NCBI GenBank assembly: GCA_938040325.1
Contig: CALHXW010000222.1
Span: 1-45,796 of the forward strand
Direction of reading: 5' to 3'
Source: an uncultured bacterium
Lineage (GTDB): Bacteria > Myxococcota_A > UBA9042 > PHBI01
DNA length: 45,796 nucleotides
The notes below the pieces were generated by a model. It worked only from the letters and a program-made list of their open reading frames with translations. It made no database searches and had not been told where the DNA came from. Shown here in pieces: positions 8,336-16,560 of the stretch (position 1 is its first letter; each line of letters opens with the position of its first letter). Both the position numbers and the translations under genes were made by a program.

Positions 8336-9442
8336 TCAGTCGTCTGAACCCGGCTTGGTCGTCGGCGATTCCTTGACCGCTGTCACCGTGAGCGTCCCGT
8401 CGCTGCCGCGCTCGATATCGATGCCCTCGCCCGACGGCCAGCGGAGTGCACCGGCCACGGGCTCGACGGGCTCGAGGAGATACGCCTGCAGGACCCGGTA
8501 CAGCGCGTCCTCGTCAACCTCAGGCGCTGCCATCTTTGCTGCAGCCGGATCGCGCCGGAAGCGGCGTAGCCACGCCAGAAAGTGAGCGGGCTCGCGCGGC
8601 GGCGAGGCGCGGACCTCGGCAGCAAAGGCTTGAAACGCAGGCAAGTCGGCCTGCGTGGCGAGGATGTTGTCGCCCGTCGCCATGCGCTGGGCAATCACCG
8701 CCGGGGCCTCCACGGAGCGACGAAGCTCTCCAAGCATGTTCTGGGCAGCCTCCGCGTCGCCTTTCTGGAGCAGGATCCGTGCCGCGTAGACCCGCACCCA
8801 AGGATTGTCGCGATTGACGAGGAAGACGCGCTCGAGGCTCCTGATGCCATCCTCCCAAGCCCCGCCTTCTTCGCTCGACAGTGCATCTCCGATGTCGCCG
8901 ATCACCGGCTCCAAGAAGATCTCGTCGGTTGCCTCCGACCAGGCTTCGTGGGCGATCGAGACACCGCCCTTGCCCGCGTCGAAGACGCCGACGATCCGCG
9001 GTGGCGCCAGCTTCGGGCGCATAAAGCGCAGATACCACCGGTGGCCGTCGACCACCGCTGAGCACTCGGTCGCATAGCAGCGGAACCCGCTTGGAAGCGC
9101 TGCGAGGCGGGTCGTGAGCGCCTCGCCTTGAATGCGCGAGGCTGGATGCTTCGCGTCTGCCCACACCACACCATGGGGGTGCGCATGAGCTGCCGGGTCG
9201 CTGAGCAGCTTCTCAAGGCTTGGCCCGACGCTATCCGGTGGCGCGAGGTCAGGTGTCCACGGTGGGGTCGCTGGTCTCTGAGTGACGGCGGCGTCTGGGC
9301 GCGGGGCCTCAGCGCGGGTGTCGAGTGCCTGCGCTCGTGGCGCTACGTCGGGTGTCTCGGGCGTCGCCGGCGGGCGGGCGCAGGCTGACACAACGAGCCA
9401 CGCAAAGACGGCGGCGCATGATCCACAGCGCTGAGTGAGCAC
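8336..9442 (-). CDS. Lipoprotein with Pro/Ala/Thr-rich linker and helical C-terminal half
   Basis: 368 residues. The GTG start lies 3 bp after the stop of the upstream gene, suggesting coupling. A lipobox ending VVSAC (about residue 21) predicts lipid attachment, followed by a Pro/Ala/Asp linker to about residue 70. The middle is mixed alpha/beta; residues about 190-290 contain TPR-like helices (AARILLQKGDAEAAQNMLGE). No enzyme motif is visible. With the TPR-like protein downstream (83 bp), it may form an envelope pair; that is inference only. Confidence 0.68.
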   Translation of the reverse strand: MLTQRCGSCAAVFAWLVVSACARPPATPETPDVAPRAQALDTRAEAPRPDAAVTQRPATPPWTPDLAPPDSVGPSLEKLLSDPAAHAHPHGVVWADAKHPASRIQGEALTTRLAALPSGFRCYATECSAVVDGHRWYLRFMRPKLAPPRIVGVFDAGKGGVSIAHEAWSEATDEIFLEPVIGDIGDALSSEEGGAWEDGIRSLERVFLVNRDNPWVRVYAARILLQKGDAEAAQNMLGELRRSVEAPAVIAQRMATGDNILATQADLPAFQAFAAEVRASPPREPAHFLAWLRRFRRDPAAAKMAAPEVDEDALYRVLQAYLLEPVEPVAGALRWPSGEGIDIERGSDGTLTVTAVKESPTTKPGSDD

Positions 9443-9445
9443 CGG

Positions 9446-10165
9446 CTACAGAGAGACCTTGGCCATGACCGGCAGGTGGTCGCTGCCCATGAAGGGAAGC
9501 GGCATCGCCGGCGCCACGACCTCGATCTCCTTGGAGACGTAGATGTGGTCGATAGCGAACTCGGGGTCGTCGGCCGGGTAGGTCGGCATCGGGACGTCAC
9601 CCGCAGCGTTGGTCAGGAAGGGCGAGAGCTGCCGCAGCGCCTCGTCGTCCACATCGGCGTTGAGGTCGCCGAGCAGCAGCAGCGGCGACGCTTGCGTCTG
9701 GGCGTGTCGGAGCAGCGCCGGAACCTGCGCCGCACGATCGATCGGGTTGACCGACAGGTGCGTCACCAAGACGCTCACCGGCCCCTTGGGGGTCACGACC
9801 GTCGCCGAGAGGATGCAACGCTGCTCGTCCTTGCGCTTGGGCAAGCGATGGCGCGTCCAGGGCCCCATGGGGAACCGCGACAGCAGCGCGACGCCGTATC
9901 CGGGCTTCTCTTCGGCGGTCGGGGCGGGCTTGATCTCGACGGGGTCGGTGCCCTTACGAACACCCAGAGCGGAGGCGAAGCGGAAGTGTCCGAGCCCGGA
10001 CAAGCGCGACAGCTCTTGGGTGTGTCGGCCGGGAACGCCCTCGATCCAGTCGTTTCCGACCTCTTGGACGGCGACAACGTCAGCCTCGCCGATGATACCC
10101 GCGACCGTCTCTAAGTCACTCTCGAGACCTAGTTTGACGTTGTAGGTCATCACCGAGAACTCCAT
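9446..10165 (-). CDS. Endonuclease/exonuclease/phosphatase (EEP) family protein
   Basis: 239 residues covering a complete EEP fold without a signal peptide. Motifs in order: VMTYNVKLG, VVAVQEVGND (metal-binding Glu), GVALLSRFP, VTHLSVN, LLLLGDLNAD (Asp/Asn pair), AIDHIYVS, and SDHLPVMAKV (catalytic Asp-His near the C-terminus). Members of this superfamily are Mg-dependent phosphodiesterases acting on nucleic acids, phospholipids or inositol phosphates; the substrate is not set by sequence alone. GGAGG precedes the ATG by 5 nt. The lipoprotein gene downstream starts 3 bp after its stop. Confidence 0.9.
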   Translation of the reverse strand: MEFSVMTYNVKLGLESDLETVAGIIGEADVVAVQEVGNDWIEGVPGRHTQELSRLSGLGHFRFASALGVRKGTDPVEIKPAPTAEEKPGYGVALLSRFPMGPWTRHRLPKRKDEQRCILSATVVTPKGPVSVLVTHLSVNPIDRAAQVPALLRHAQTQASPLLLLGDLNADVDDEALRQLSPFLTNAAGDVPMPTYPADDPEFAIDHIYVSKEIEVVAPAMPLPFMGSDHLPVMAKVSL

Positions 10166-10216
10166 TGCGCCTCCACATGCTTTGGCAAAGAAGACTGTTG
10201 TACTCGGTTAGCAGTC

Positions 10217-10246
10217 CGCCGACAACCGCCGTCCGCGTTGTCGGCG
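10217..10246. repeat. Perfect inverted repeat upstream of the EEP gene
   Basis: CGCCGACAAC (10217-10226) and GTTGTCGGCG (10237-10246) are perfect reverse complements around a 10-nt GC-rich loop. It lies about 50 bp before the EEP start in a 398-bp gene-free stretch (10166-10563). That stretch otherwise holds only a weak family A piece near 10446-10475 and no convincing gene. The hairpin could act in the leader of the EEP transcript or as a terminator. Confidence 0.6.
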
Positions 10247-10445
10247 TGAGTCGTCGGTGTGGGCTGACGGCGTCCCGGTCACCAAGCGCTCGGCGACCGG
10301 GGTTGTGACCGTCTTCGCCGGCCGACTTCGTCCGATCCCAGCGTCTTGTGCGCCGGTCACGGTTGTCGATACGCGTCGTCCTCAATCCTCTGCGGCCAGC
10401 GGCGTCAACTCGCGCCAACCGATCAAACCCCTGCCGCCGACGACT

Positions 10446-10475
10446 GTCCTAAATCAAGCGCTCGTTTCTGACTCG
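10446..10475. repeat. Possible degenerate family A repeat fragment (A4)
   Basis: The segment CCTAAATCAAGCGCTCGTTT resembles the ACCCAAATCAAGCGCTGTTTT core of copy A1 (474-494). The match is short and gapped, so it may be a remnant or chance. It lies between the 3' end of hemH and the EEP gene. Confidence 0.35.
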
Positions 10476-10563
10476 CGTGAGAGCCGGCGGCGTGACACGT
10501 CGTCGGCGCGGGCGATACCAGCATGGCCCTGCTCGCGCGGATGGCCGAGATCGCGTGGAGCGC

Positions 10564-11601
10564 TTAGCCGCGCCCTTGCAGCGACTGACGCGCCAGGTTG
10601 GCCACCGCGTCCATCCAGCTCGGGTCGCTGTTGACGCACGGCACCTGCAAGAGGTCGTCGCCGCCAGCCTCGACGAAGTCTTCTTTGGCCCGGATCCCGA
10701 TCTCTTCGAGGGTCTCGAGGCAGTCGGCCACAAAGGACGGGGTGAGCACCGCCAGCCGCTTCACGCCGCGCTTAGCGTAGCGAATCAGCAGCTCGTCGGT
10801 GTAGGGCTGAATCCATGGCGTGCGCCCAAGCCGGGACTGAAACCCGACCGACCAGCTCTCTGGATCGTCGAGTCCGAGGGCTGCGGCTGCAGCGCGAGCG
10901 GTCGCGTACGACTGGGCCCGGTAGCAGCTTCGGTTGGCGTCGACGATCGCATCGCAGCAGTTGGCCCGCGCGAGGCAGTGGGCCTGGCTGAAGTCCGTGG
11001 CCTGGACCTGGCGCTCAGGCAGCCCGTGAAAGCTGAACATGACGTGGTCAGGCTTGAACGCGGCGAGCGGCTCTCGCGCGACGTCGGCAACGGCCTTGAT
11101 GAAGCCGGGGTCCTCGTAGAAGTCGGGCACGACCGAGAGCGCCGGGACCACGGTCTTCTTGCTGGCGAGCTCGAACACGCGCTGGAGCGTCGAGCCTGTC
11201 GAGGCGGAAGCGTACTGCGGGTAGAGGGGCAAGACGACGATGCGGTCGGCGCCCGCAGCCTGGAGCTCGTCGAGGGCGTCGCTCACCTTGGGGCGCTGGT
11301 AGCGCATGCCAGCGGCGACGACCCACTCGGGTCCGAGTCGCTCGCGCACGCCGTCGGCCAGGTCATGGAGGTTGGTCAGCAGCGGGGAGCCACGATCCGA
11401 CCAGATCTCGGCGTAGGCCGCTGCGCTCTTCTTCGGGCGGAAGGGCAGGATGACGCCGTAGAGGAGCGCGTTGCGCCCGGCAGCAGGGATGTCGAGCACC
11501 CGAGGATCACTGAGGAACTCGCGCAGGTAGCGACGCACCGCCGGCGTCGTGGGAGCGTCGGGTGTTCCTAGATTGACCAGCAAGAGGCCGTTGCGCTTCA
11601 C
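10564..11601 (-). CDS. hemH: Ferrochelatase
   Basis: Inserts iron into protoporphyrin to make heme. 345 residues, a normal length. Diagnostic stretches are LLLVNLGTPDAP near the N-terminus, LPLYPQYASASTGS, MFSFHGLPERQ with the metal-site His, and VGFQSRLGRTPWIQPYTDE. An internal segment, AHCLARANCCDAIV followed by NRSCYRAQ, carries four Cys placed to bind a [2Fe-2S] cluster, as described for a class of ferrochelatases with internal rather than C-terminal ligands. The start is GTG at 11601: GGAGG lies 8 nt upstream, while the ATG 15 nt earlier lacks a site. It stands alone, with no other heme gene nearby. Confidence 0.97.
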   Translation of the reverse strand: MKRNGLLLVNLGTPDAPTTPAVRRYLREFLSDPRVLDIPAAGRNALLYGVILPFRPKKSAAAYAEIWSDRGSPLLTNLHDLADGVRERLGPEWVVAAGMRYQRPKVSDALDELQAAGADRIVVLPLYPQYASASTGSTLQRVFELASKKTVVPALSVVPDFYEDPGFIKAVADVAREPLAAFKPDHVMFSFHGLPERQVQATDFSQAHCLARANCCDAIVDANRSCYRAQSYATARAAAAALGLDDPESWSVGFQSRLGRTPWIQPYTDELLIRYAKRGVKRLAVLTPSFVADCLETLEEIGIRAKEDFVEAGGDDLLQVPCVNSDPSWMDAVANLARQSLQGRG

Positions 11602-11644
11602 CTTGTCTCCCTCCATCTGTCGATCCGCCCGTCAACGCTGTCCA

Positions 11645-13309
11645 TCAGGCTCGGCCACCGTCATTACGCCGCTGCGGCTCACGCGGCAAGCGGATCGTAA
11701 AGGATGTCCCCTTGCCGCTCTGGACGGGCGAGACCGCGTCGATGGAACCACCGTGCTCCAGCACAATCTCACGAGTGAGCGCGAGACCGAGCCCAGTGCC
11801 GTACGACTTGCCGGTCACAAAGGGGTCAAAGAGCCGCTCGCGGACCTCGTCTGGGATGCCTGGCCCGTTGTCGACGACCTCGATGGTCACGCCCTCGGGG
11901 CTGGGTGCCAGCCGGATCGCCAAGTGGCGCGGCTTGGGAACGGTCGCCAGGGCTTCGATCCCATTGCGTGCGACGTTGATGATGGCCTGGCGTAGCTGGT
12001 CGGCGTCTGCACGGACCGGCGGCGGACCGCCTTCCAGGCTGGACGCCACCCCCGACAGCTCAAGCTCGATGCCCGCGTCGTGCACCTCGCGCTTGATGAA
12101 CTCGGCGAAGTCGGAGAGCAGCGCGCCGACGTCGACCTGCACCCGGTTCGGCTTCGGCAAGCGCGCGAAGTGAAGGTAGCCGTCGGTGATCGAGCGCAGG
12201 CGCTGGACCTCGCTCATGATGGCCTTGAGCGAGTCGCGAACCTCGACAGGAGCGTCCGACAGCTCGGTCAGCTCTTCTTCAATGAACTCCGCGTTGAGGC
12301 TGATCGAGGAGAGCGGATTGCGTACCTCGTGGGTGATCTGTGCCGAGAGCTTGCCGATGGTGGCGAGGCGCTCAGTCCGGAGCAGCTCGTCGCGGCTGGC
12401 AGCAAGCTCGGCGTCGCGTGACTGAAGCGACGCGGCCATGCGGTTGAACTCGGCGCCGAGCTGCTGGATCTCGTCACGGCCGGCCGCGGCGCCACCTATG
12501 TCGACCCGCTCGTCGTAGTGACCTGCGCCGATCCGCTTGGCGCCAGCCGTCAGGCGGCTGATGGGTCGCAAGGTCCACAGCGAGATAAAGAGCATCAAGA
12601 GCGACAGGAGCAGAGCCCCGGTGGCGACGATGACGACGGCGAGCGTGGTGGAGCGTTCACGCGCCTCCGCGCGACCATCCACCGCTGTGATCTGCTGGGC
12701 GATCGTCTGGGCCACCGGTTGCAGCGTCACCTGGATGCGACGCAAGACCATGGCCAGCGCGCGCGCCTCCTGCGACTCCGCCGTGAGGCTGTCCTCAGTG
12801 AGGAGCTTGTTGGCGCGCCGGAGCAGCTGGTCGTAGAGGTCGGCGCTAGGTAGAGGATCGGCCAGGCTGACGAGGTCCTTTGGGGCTACGCCGGCCACTG
12901 CGTCGGCTAGCACGCGGGACTCGGCGAACTCGACGAGCTGGCGCCTCACCTCGACGAACGCCGCTCGCTCGTCTTCATGCAGCAGCGGCGTATCGGCGAC
13001 GTTGTCGAGCCGCGCCACGATCGCTTCAATGCTTGTCGGACCGACGAAGGGCCGGGTCTTTGGCATCATGCGACGGAGCAAGGGCTGGTCAGTCACGTTG
13101 AAGCGCCGCACCATCCCTTCGACCGTCTTGAGCTGACGCATCAGCCCGTCGAGCTGGTCATGCATCGGAATCACTTCGCGCCACAGCAGCGTGGCTGCGC
13201 GTCGCTGAGAGCTCATCTCGTAGAGCGTGAACGCGCAGGTCGCGCCGAACGCGATGATGACAACCGCGAACCCCAGAAAGATTCGCGTCGAGACAGAGAG
13301 TCGAAGCAT
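11645..13309 (-). CDS. Membrane sensor histidine kinase (HAMP-HisKA-HATPase)
   Basis: 554 residues from ATG 13309. The first transmembrane helix (IFLGFAVVIIAFGATCAFTL) is followed by a roughly 200-residue helical periplasmic sensor, a second helix (VIVATGALLLSLLMLFISLW) and HAMP (LRPISRLTAGAKRIGAG). A coiled coil leads to the H-box ITHEVRNPLSSISLNAEF, an N-box (NVARNGIEAL), G1 (VVDNGPGIP), F-box and G2 (YGTGLGLALT). All catalytic boxes look intact. The nearest neighbours are hemH downstream and an Rrf2 regulator divergently upstream; no response regulator is adjacent, so this is an orphan kinase. The open frame extends 44 codons upstream, but that part is not kinase-like. Confidence 0.93.
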   Translation of the reverse strand: MLRLSVSTRIFLGFAVVIIAFGATCAFTLYEMSSQRRAATLLWREVIPMHDQLDGLMRQLKTVEGMVRRFNVTDQPLLRRMMPKTRPFVGPTSIEAIVARLDNVADTPLLHEDERAAFVEVRRQLVEFAESRVLADAVAGVAPKDLVSLADPLPSADLYDQLLRRANKLLTEDSLTAESQEARALAMVLRRIQVTLQPVAQTIAQQITAVDGRAEARERSTTLAVVIVATGALLLSLLMLFISLWTLRPISRLTAGAKRIGAGHYDERVDIGGAAAGRDEIQQLGAEFNRMAASLQSRDAELAASRDELLRTERLATIGKLSAQITHEVRNPLSSISLNAEFIEEELTELSDAPVEVRDSLKAIMSEVQRLRSITDGYLHFARLPKPNRVQVDVGALLSDFAEFIKREVHDAGIELELSGVASSLEGGPPPVRADADQLRQAIINVARNGIEALATVPKPRHLAIRLAPSPEGVTIEVVDNGPGIPDEVRERLFDPFVTGKSYGTGLGLALTREIVLEHGGSIDAVSPVQSGKGTSFTIRLPREPQRRNDGGRA

Positions 13310-13475
13310 GGGGCGTGAGGGTACGCGCCCGCGGTCGATCGCGCCCGAAAACTCGAGCGGGCCGCCGAAAATTCGAACCGGGTGCGGCTTAGGGGCAAGG
13401 CGCGCCACACGTCGTGCGGCAGTGAACGTCGGCGACATCATCTTTGTCAGCGCTGGGTCTTGACTCCAGCCAAAC

Positions 13476-13494
13476 TGTAATCACAATGGGTACA
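13476..13494 (+). promoter_or_regulatory. Candidate operator: 19-bp dyad before the Rrf2 gene
   Basis: TGTAA, 9 nt, then GTACA forms an imperfect dyad (TGTA...TACA is exact). The same layout, TGTAA-N9-TGACA, occurs 25-43 nt before the start of the neighbouring SDR gene (14011-14029). Shared sites before a regulator and its neighbour suggest one regulator binding both. The site sits 14-32 nt upstream of the GTG start, where it would block RNA polymerase. Confidence 0.5.
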
Positions 13495-13507
13495 CTTGGA
13501 GGCGACC

Positions 13508-13930
13508 GTGGTCACCGGAAACACACATTTCAGCATCGGAGTGCACGTGCTCACGGCGCTTGCGTACAATCCGGGTGTTCCGATCTCGTCGGAGCAACTG
13601 GCGGGCAGCGTCGACACCAACCCCGCATTTCTCCGCCAAGTCATCGGGCGACTCAAGAGCGCCGGGCTCGTCAAGACCAAGCTCGGCAAGGGCGGCGGCG
13701 CCCTGATCGCCCGACAACCAGACGCGATCACGCTGCTCGACATCTACCGAGCGACCGAGGGGCAGGCGGAGCTCTGCACGCACACCTGCGCTCCCGACAG
13801 CGAGTGCGTCGTTGCCCGAGAAGTGCCGCAGTTCCTCGGTGCACTCTCAGCGCGACTTGACGCCGTCATCTCCGAAGAGCTGGCGCGCACGAGCGTCGCC
13901 GACATCGCGGGGAGCCTCCGCACGCGCTGA
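13508..13930 (+). CDS. Rrf2-family transcriptional regulator
   Basis: 140 residues from the GTG at 13508; GGAGG lies 5 nt upstream, which rules out the in-frame TTG at 13496. The winged-helix N-terminus (FSIGVHVLTALAY, SSEQLAGSVDTNPAFLRQVI, LGKGGGALIA) and TLLDIYRATEG are typical of Rrf2/YwnA-like regulators. Three Cys at about 90, 94 and 100 (LCTHTCAPDSEC) lie in the loop where IscR/NsrR-type proteins hold Fe-S clusters, but the spacing differs; a thiol redox switch is also possible. It is transcribed toward an SDR gene that shares its candidate operator, so autoregulation and control of that gene are likely. Confidence 0.9.
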   Translation: MVTGNTHFSIGVHVLTALAYNPGVPISSEQLAGSVDTNPAFLRQVIGRLKSAGLVKTKLGKGGGALIARQPDAITLLDIYRATEGQAELCTHTCAPDSECVVAREVPQFLGALSARLDAVISEELARTSVADIAGSLRTR

Positions 13931-14010
13931 GTCGCAGCGGCGGCTCGCCACCCAGTCTTCGCGTCCGGCATGGTGCCGGCGCATGCCCCGAGCGCACCCG
14001 CGCTCATAAT

Positions 14011-14029
14011 TGTAAGTGTGTCAGTGACA
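14011..14029 (+). promoter_or_regulatory. Candidate operator: matching 19-bp dyad before the SDR gene
   Basis: TGTAA, 9 nt, TGACA has the same length and half-site as the site at 13476-13494. CATAAT (14005-14010) just upstream could be a -10 box, which would place the dyad over the transcription start. The ATG follows 24 nt later after a strong AGGAGAG site. Confidence 0.5.
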
Positions 14030-14053
14030 TACGTCTATAACAGGAGAGAGACC

Positions 14054-14803
14054 ATGACAGCACTCAACAACAAAGTCGCAGTGATCACCGGCGGAACCAC
14101 CGGCATTGGCCTTGCCACTGCGCGTGCCTTCGCCGACGCCGGAGCGACAGTGATCGTCACTGGACGCAACCCAGAGACCTTGGCTCAAGCCCGCGCCGAG
14201 CTTGCAGGCCGCGCAGAGGTCATCGCCTCCGACGCAGGCGATCCGGCTGCCATTGCCGACCTCTTCGCCACGGTGAAGGCGAAACACGGCCGCCTCGACG
14301 TGCTCTTTCTGAACGCAGGCGTCGCCCTCTTTGCGCCCGTCACGGAAGCGAGCGTCGAGACGTTCGATACGATGTGGAAGGTCAACGTCCGTGGGCCGTG
14401 GCTGGCGCTTCAGGCTGCAGCGCCCCTCTTGAGCTCTGGCGCGAGCGTGCTCCTGAACACGAGCGTCACCAACGTCAAGGGGATGCCGGGCACCAGCGCG
14501 TACGCGGCCACCAAGGCAGCGCTACGCTCCATCGTGCGGACGGCCGCTGCCGAGTTCGCGGCCAACGGCGTGCGCGTCAATGCGATCTCACCGGGACCCG
14601 TGACGACGCCGATCTACGGCAAGCTCGGCATGCCGGCTGAGGCCGTCTCGGAGTTTGCTGCGAGCATCGAGGCGCAGATCCCGCTTGGACGCTTTGGGCG
14701 GCCCGACGAAGTTGCTCAGACGGCTGTGTTTCTCGCCTCGGATGCCGCCAGCTTCATCTCCGGAGCTGAGATTCCAGTAGACGGCGGGATGACCCAAGTC
14801 TAG
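14054..14803 (+). CDS. Short-chain dehydrogenase/reductase (SDR), classical type
   Basis: 249 residues, the normal size for a classical SDR. The cofactor motif TGGTTGIG is at 12-19, followed by NAG at 87-89. The catalytic Ser lies near 137 (LLNTSVTN) and the YxxxK motif YAATK has Tyr150 and Lys154. The C-terminus IPVDGGMTQV is usual for the family. Arg37 after the second strand (VTGRN) hints at NADPH use. The substrate is unknown; SDRs beside Rrf2/YwnA-like regulators often respond to reactive electrophiles. A strong AGGAGAG lies 5 nt before the ATG at 14054. It is followed by a short hairpin (AGCCCG/CGGGCT, 14802-14820) and family B repeat B1. Confidence 0.95.
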   Translation: MTALNNKVAVITGGTTGIGLATARAFADAGATVIVTGRNPETLAQARAELAGRAEVIASDAGDPAAIADLFATVKAKHGRLDVLFLNAGVALFAPVTEASVETFDTMWKVNVRGPWLALQAAAPLLSSGASVLLNTSVTNVKGMPGTSAYAATKAALRSIVRTAAAEFAANGVRVNAISPGPVTTPIYGKLGMPAEAVSEFAASIEAQIPLGRFGRPDEVAQTAVFLASDAASFISGAEIPVDGGMTQV

Positions 14804-14836
14804 CCCGCAGCGATCGGGCTGGGGAGGCGGGGCGTT

Positions 14837-14915
14837 TAGCAGCGTTGCTGGGAAATGCGGACTCTTGGGACGCGCGCGAGGTGTGGTGAATCCTCGTTTC
14901 CCCGAACGTTGCTAG
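14837..14915. repeat. Dispersed hairpin repeat, family B, copy B1
   Basis: The left arm (14837-14865) and right arm (14888-14915) are imperfect reverse complements. The right arm reads GAATCCTCGTTTCCCCGAAC then GTTGCTAG. Nearly the same right arm ends copy B2 at 25775-25802. The element fills the space between the convergent SDR and gcvPB genes, and its terminal CTAG contains the TAG stop of gcvPB. It may serve as a two-way terminator. Confidence 0.75.
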
Positions 14916-16408
14916 ACGTCTTCGCCCGCCTCCGGGTGCCACCGGAGGATAGGCTTTCGGATGGCGCGGGTCTCGTCGAGTCGTCCCACGATCGTCTTCG
15001 TCGGAGCGTCGAGGATGGCCTGTGGGTCGCGCCTCGCGGTCTCGTCGACGTCGATCATGGCGTCGATGAACGTGTCGAGGGTCTGGAGGCTCTCGCTCTC
15101 GGTCGGTTCGATCATGATGGCGTTGGGCACGCAGATCGGAAAGTACATGGTGGGCGGGTGAAAGCCCCGATCGATCAGGCCCTTGGCAATGTCACGGGTC
15201 TGGACGCCCGTCGCCTTGCGCTGGTGCTTGTCGGTCAGCACGACCTCGTGCATGCAGGTCCGGTCGAAGGGCACGTGGTAGTGGTCGCGGAGTCGCACGC
15301 GCACGTAGTTCGCGTTGAGGACGGCCATGTCGGTCGCGTCCTTGAGGCCTTCACAGCCGAGCTCGCGGATGTAGGTGTAGGCGCGGACGTGCATGCCGAA
15401 GTTGCCGAAGAACGCTTTGACGCGCCCGACCGACTCTGGGCGGTCGTGATCGAAGGTGTAGCCGTCGTCTGTCTTGACGACGCGCGGCGTCGGCAGGTGC
15501 GGCTCCAGCTCGCTGACGGCGCACACGGGACCCGACCCAGGACCACCGCCGCCGTGAGGCGTCGAGAAGGTCTTGTGCAGGTTTAGGTGCATCGCGTCGA
15601 CGCCCATGTCGCCTGGGCGGGCACGCCCCAGCAGCGAGTTCATGTTCGCGCCATCGCAGTACACGAACCCACCCTTGGCGTGCACGAGCTCTGCGATCTG
15701 GGTGATGTCGGACTCGAAGAGCCCCAGGGTGTTGGGGTTGGTGACCATGATGCCGGCAACATCTTCGGTCATCGCGGCCGCGATGGCCGCCGGATCGACG
15801 GTGCCGTTGGCTGTGGATGCGATCGGTATCGTCTTGTAGCCGTTCATCGCGCAGGTGGCAGGGTTGGTGCCGTGGGCGGTGTCGGGGATCAAAACTGTCT
15901 TTCGCGGATTGCCGTCGCGAGCGATCAGCCGGCTTCGGAACATGGCGAGCGCGGTGAACTCGCCCTGCGCGCCTGCAGCTGGCTGTAGCGTCACGCAGTC
16001 AAAGCCCGTGATCTCGGCCAGGTAGCGCTCAAGCGTCCAGTAGAGCTCGAGGGCTCCTTGGATCCAGCTCTCGGGCGCCAGGGGATGGAGTCCCGCAAAG
16101 CCGTCCATGCGGGCGACTTCCTCGTTGATCTTTGGGTTGTACTTCATCGTGCACGAGCCGAGCGGCACAAAACCCACGTCGATGCCGTAGTTCTGCTGCG
16201 ACAGACGGACGAAGTGGCGGACGGCTTCCAGCTCACTGACCTCAGGCCACAGCGGCGCCTCGTCGCGAACGAAGCCCGCCGGCAGGTTGACCTTTCCAGG
16301 CGCGCTACTCGCACTGGCCGGCAGGGAGTGGGCATAGCGGCCCGGCGTCGACATCTCGAAGATCAACGGTTCCCGGAACTTCAGGCCGCGCGTCACTGGG
16401 TTGCTCAT
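14912..16408 (-). CDS. gcvPB: Glycine dehydrogenase (decarboxylating) subunit 2
   Basis: The P2 subunit of the glycine cleavage P-protein, which decarboxylates glycine on PLP and passes the aminomethyl group to lipoyl GcvH. 498 residues, the usual length for the split form. Recognisable stretches are LGSCTMKYNPKINEE, DTAHGTNPATCAMNG, CDGANMNSLLGRARPGDMG and the PLP Lys (about 279) in LNLHKTFSTPHGGGGPG. The start is ATG 16408 with GGAGG 5 nt upstream. The partner genes gcvPA, gcvH and gcvT are not in the window on either side, so this subunit gene is detached from its usual operon. Its TAG stop lies inside the end of repeat B1. Confidence 0.97.
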   Translation of the reverse strand: MSNPVTRGLKFREPLIFEMSTPGRYAHSLPASASSAPGKVNLPAGFVRDEAPLWPEVSELEAVRHFVRLSQQNYGIDVGFVPLGSCTMKYNPKINEEVARMDGFAGLHPLAPESWIQGALELYWTLERYLAEITGFDCVTLQPAAGAQGEFTALAMFRSRLIARDGNPRKTVLIPDTAHGTNPATCAMNGYKTIPIASTANGTVDPAAIAAAMTEDVAGIMVTNPNTLGLFESDITQIAELVHAKGGFVYCDGANMNSLLGRARPGDMGVDAMHLNLHKTFSTPHGGGGPGSGPVCAVSELEPHLPTPRVVKTDDGYTFDHDRPESVGRVKAFFGNFGMHVRAYTYIRELGCEGLKDATDMAVLNANYVRVRLRDHYHVPFDRTCMHEVVLTDKHQRKATGVQTRDIAKGLIDRGFHPPTMYFPICVPNAIMIEPTESESLQTLDTFIDAMIDVDETARRDPQAILDAPTKTIVGRLDETRAIRKPILRWHPEAGEDV

Positions 16409-16560
16409 GTGTCCTCCCGCGAGTCGCCCGCGTTGTACCCGGTCCCGGTCCGCCACGCCAAGCTGAATCAGCCGATGCTCGTTGGTTGGAGGCGGGGGTC
16501 TGCACCTCGAGACCACAGAGCACCAACTCAGCGGGGCCTCGCGACCGCGGGCAGGACAGG

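Noticed and set aside
6447..8585. 712-codon open frame on the plus strand
   Set aside because: Antisense to the TPR-like protein gene. The product is Arg/Glu/Val-rich without domain features, and it runs across the intergenic gap into the next gene.
10257..10634. 125-codon open frame upstream of the EEP gene
   Set aside because: Overlaps the 3' end of hemH on the other strand and has no ribosome binding site or recognisable pattern.
13970..14053. Longer N-terminus for the SDR gene
   Set aside because: A strong AGGAGAG precedes ATG 14054, and the family begins a few residues before the TGGTTGIG motif. The upstream part overlaps the operator.
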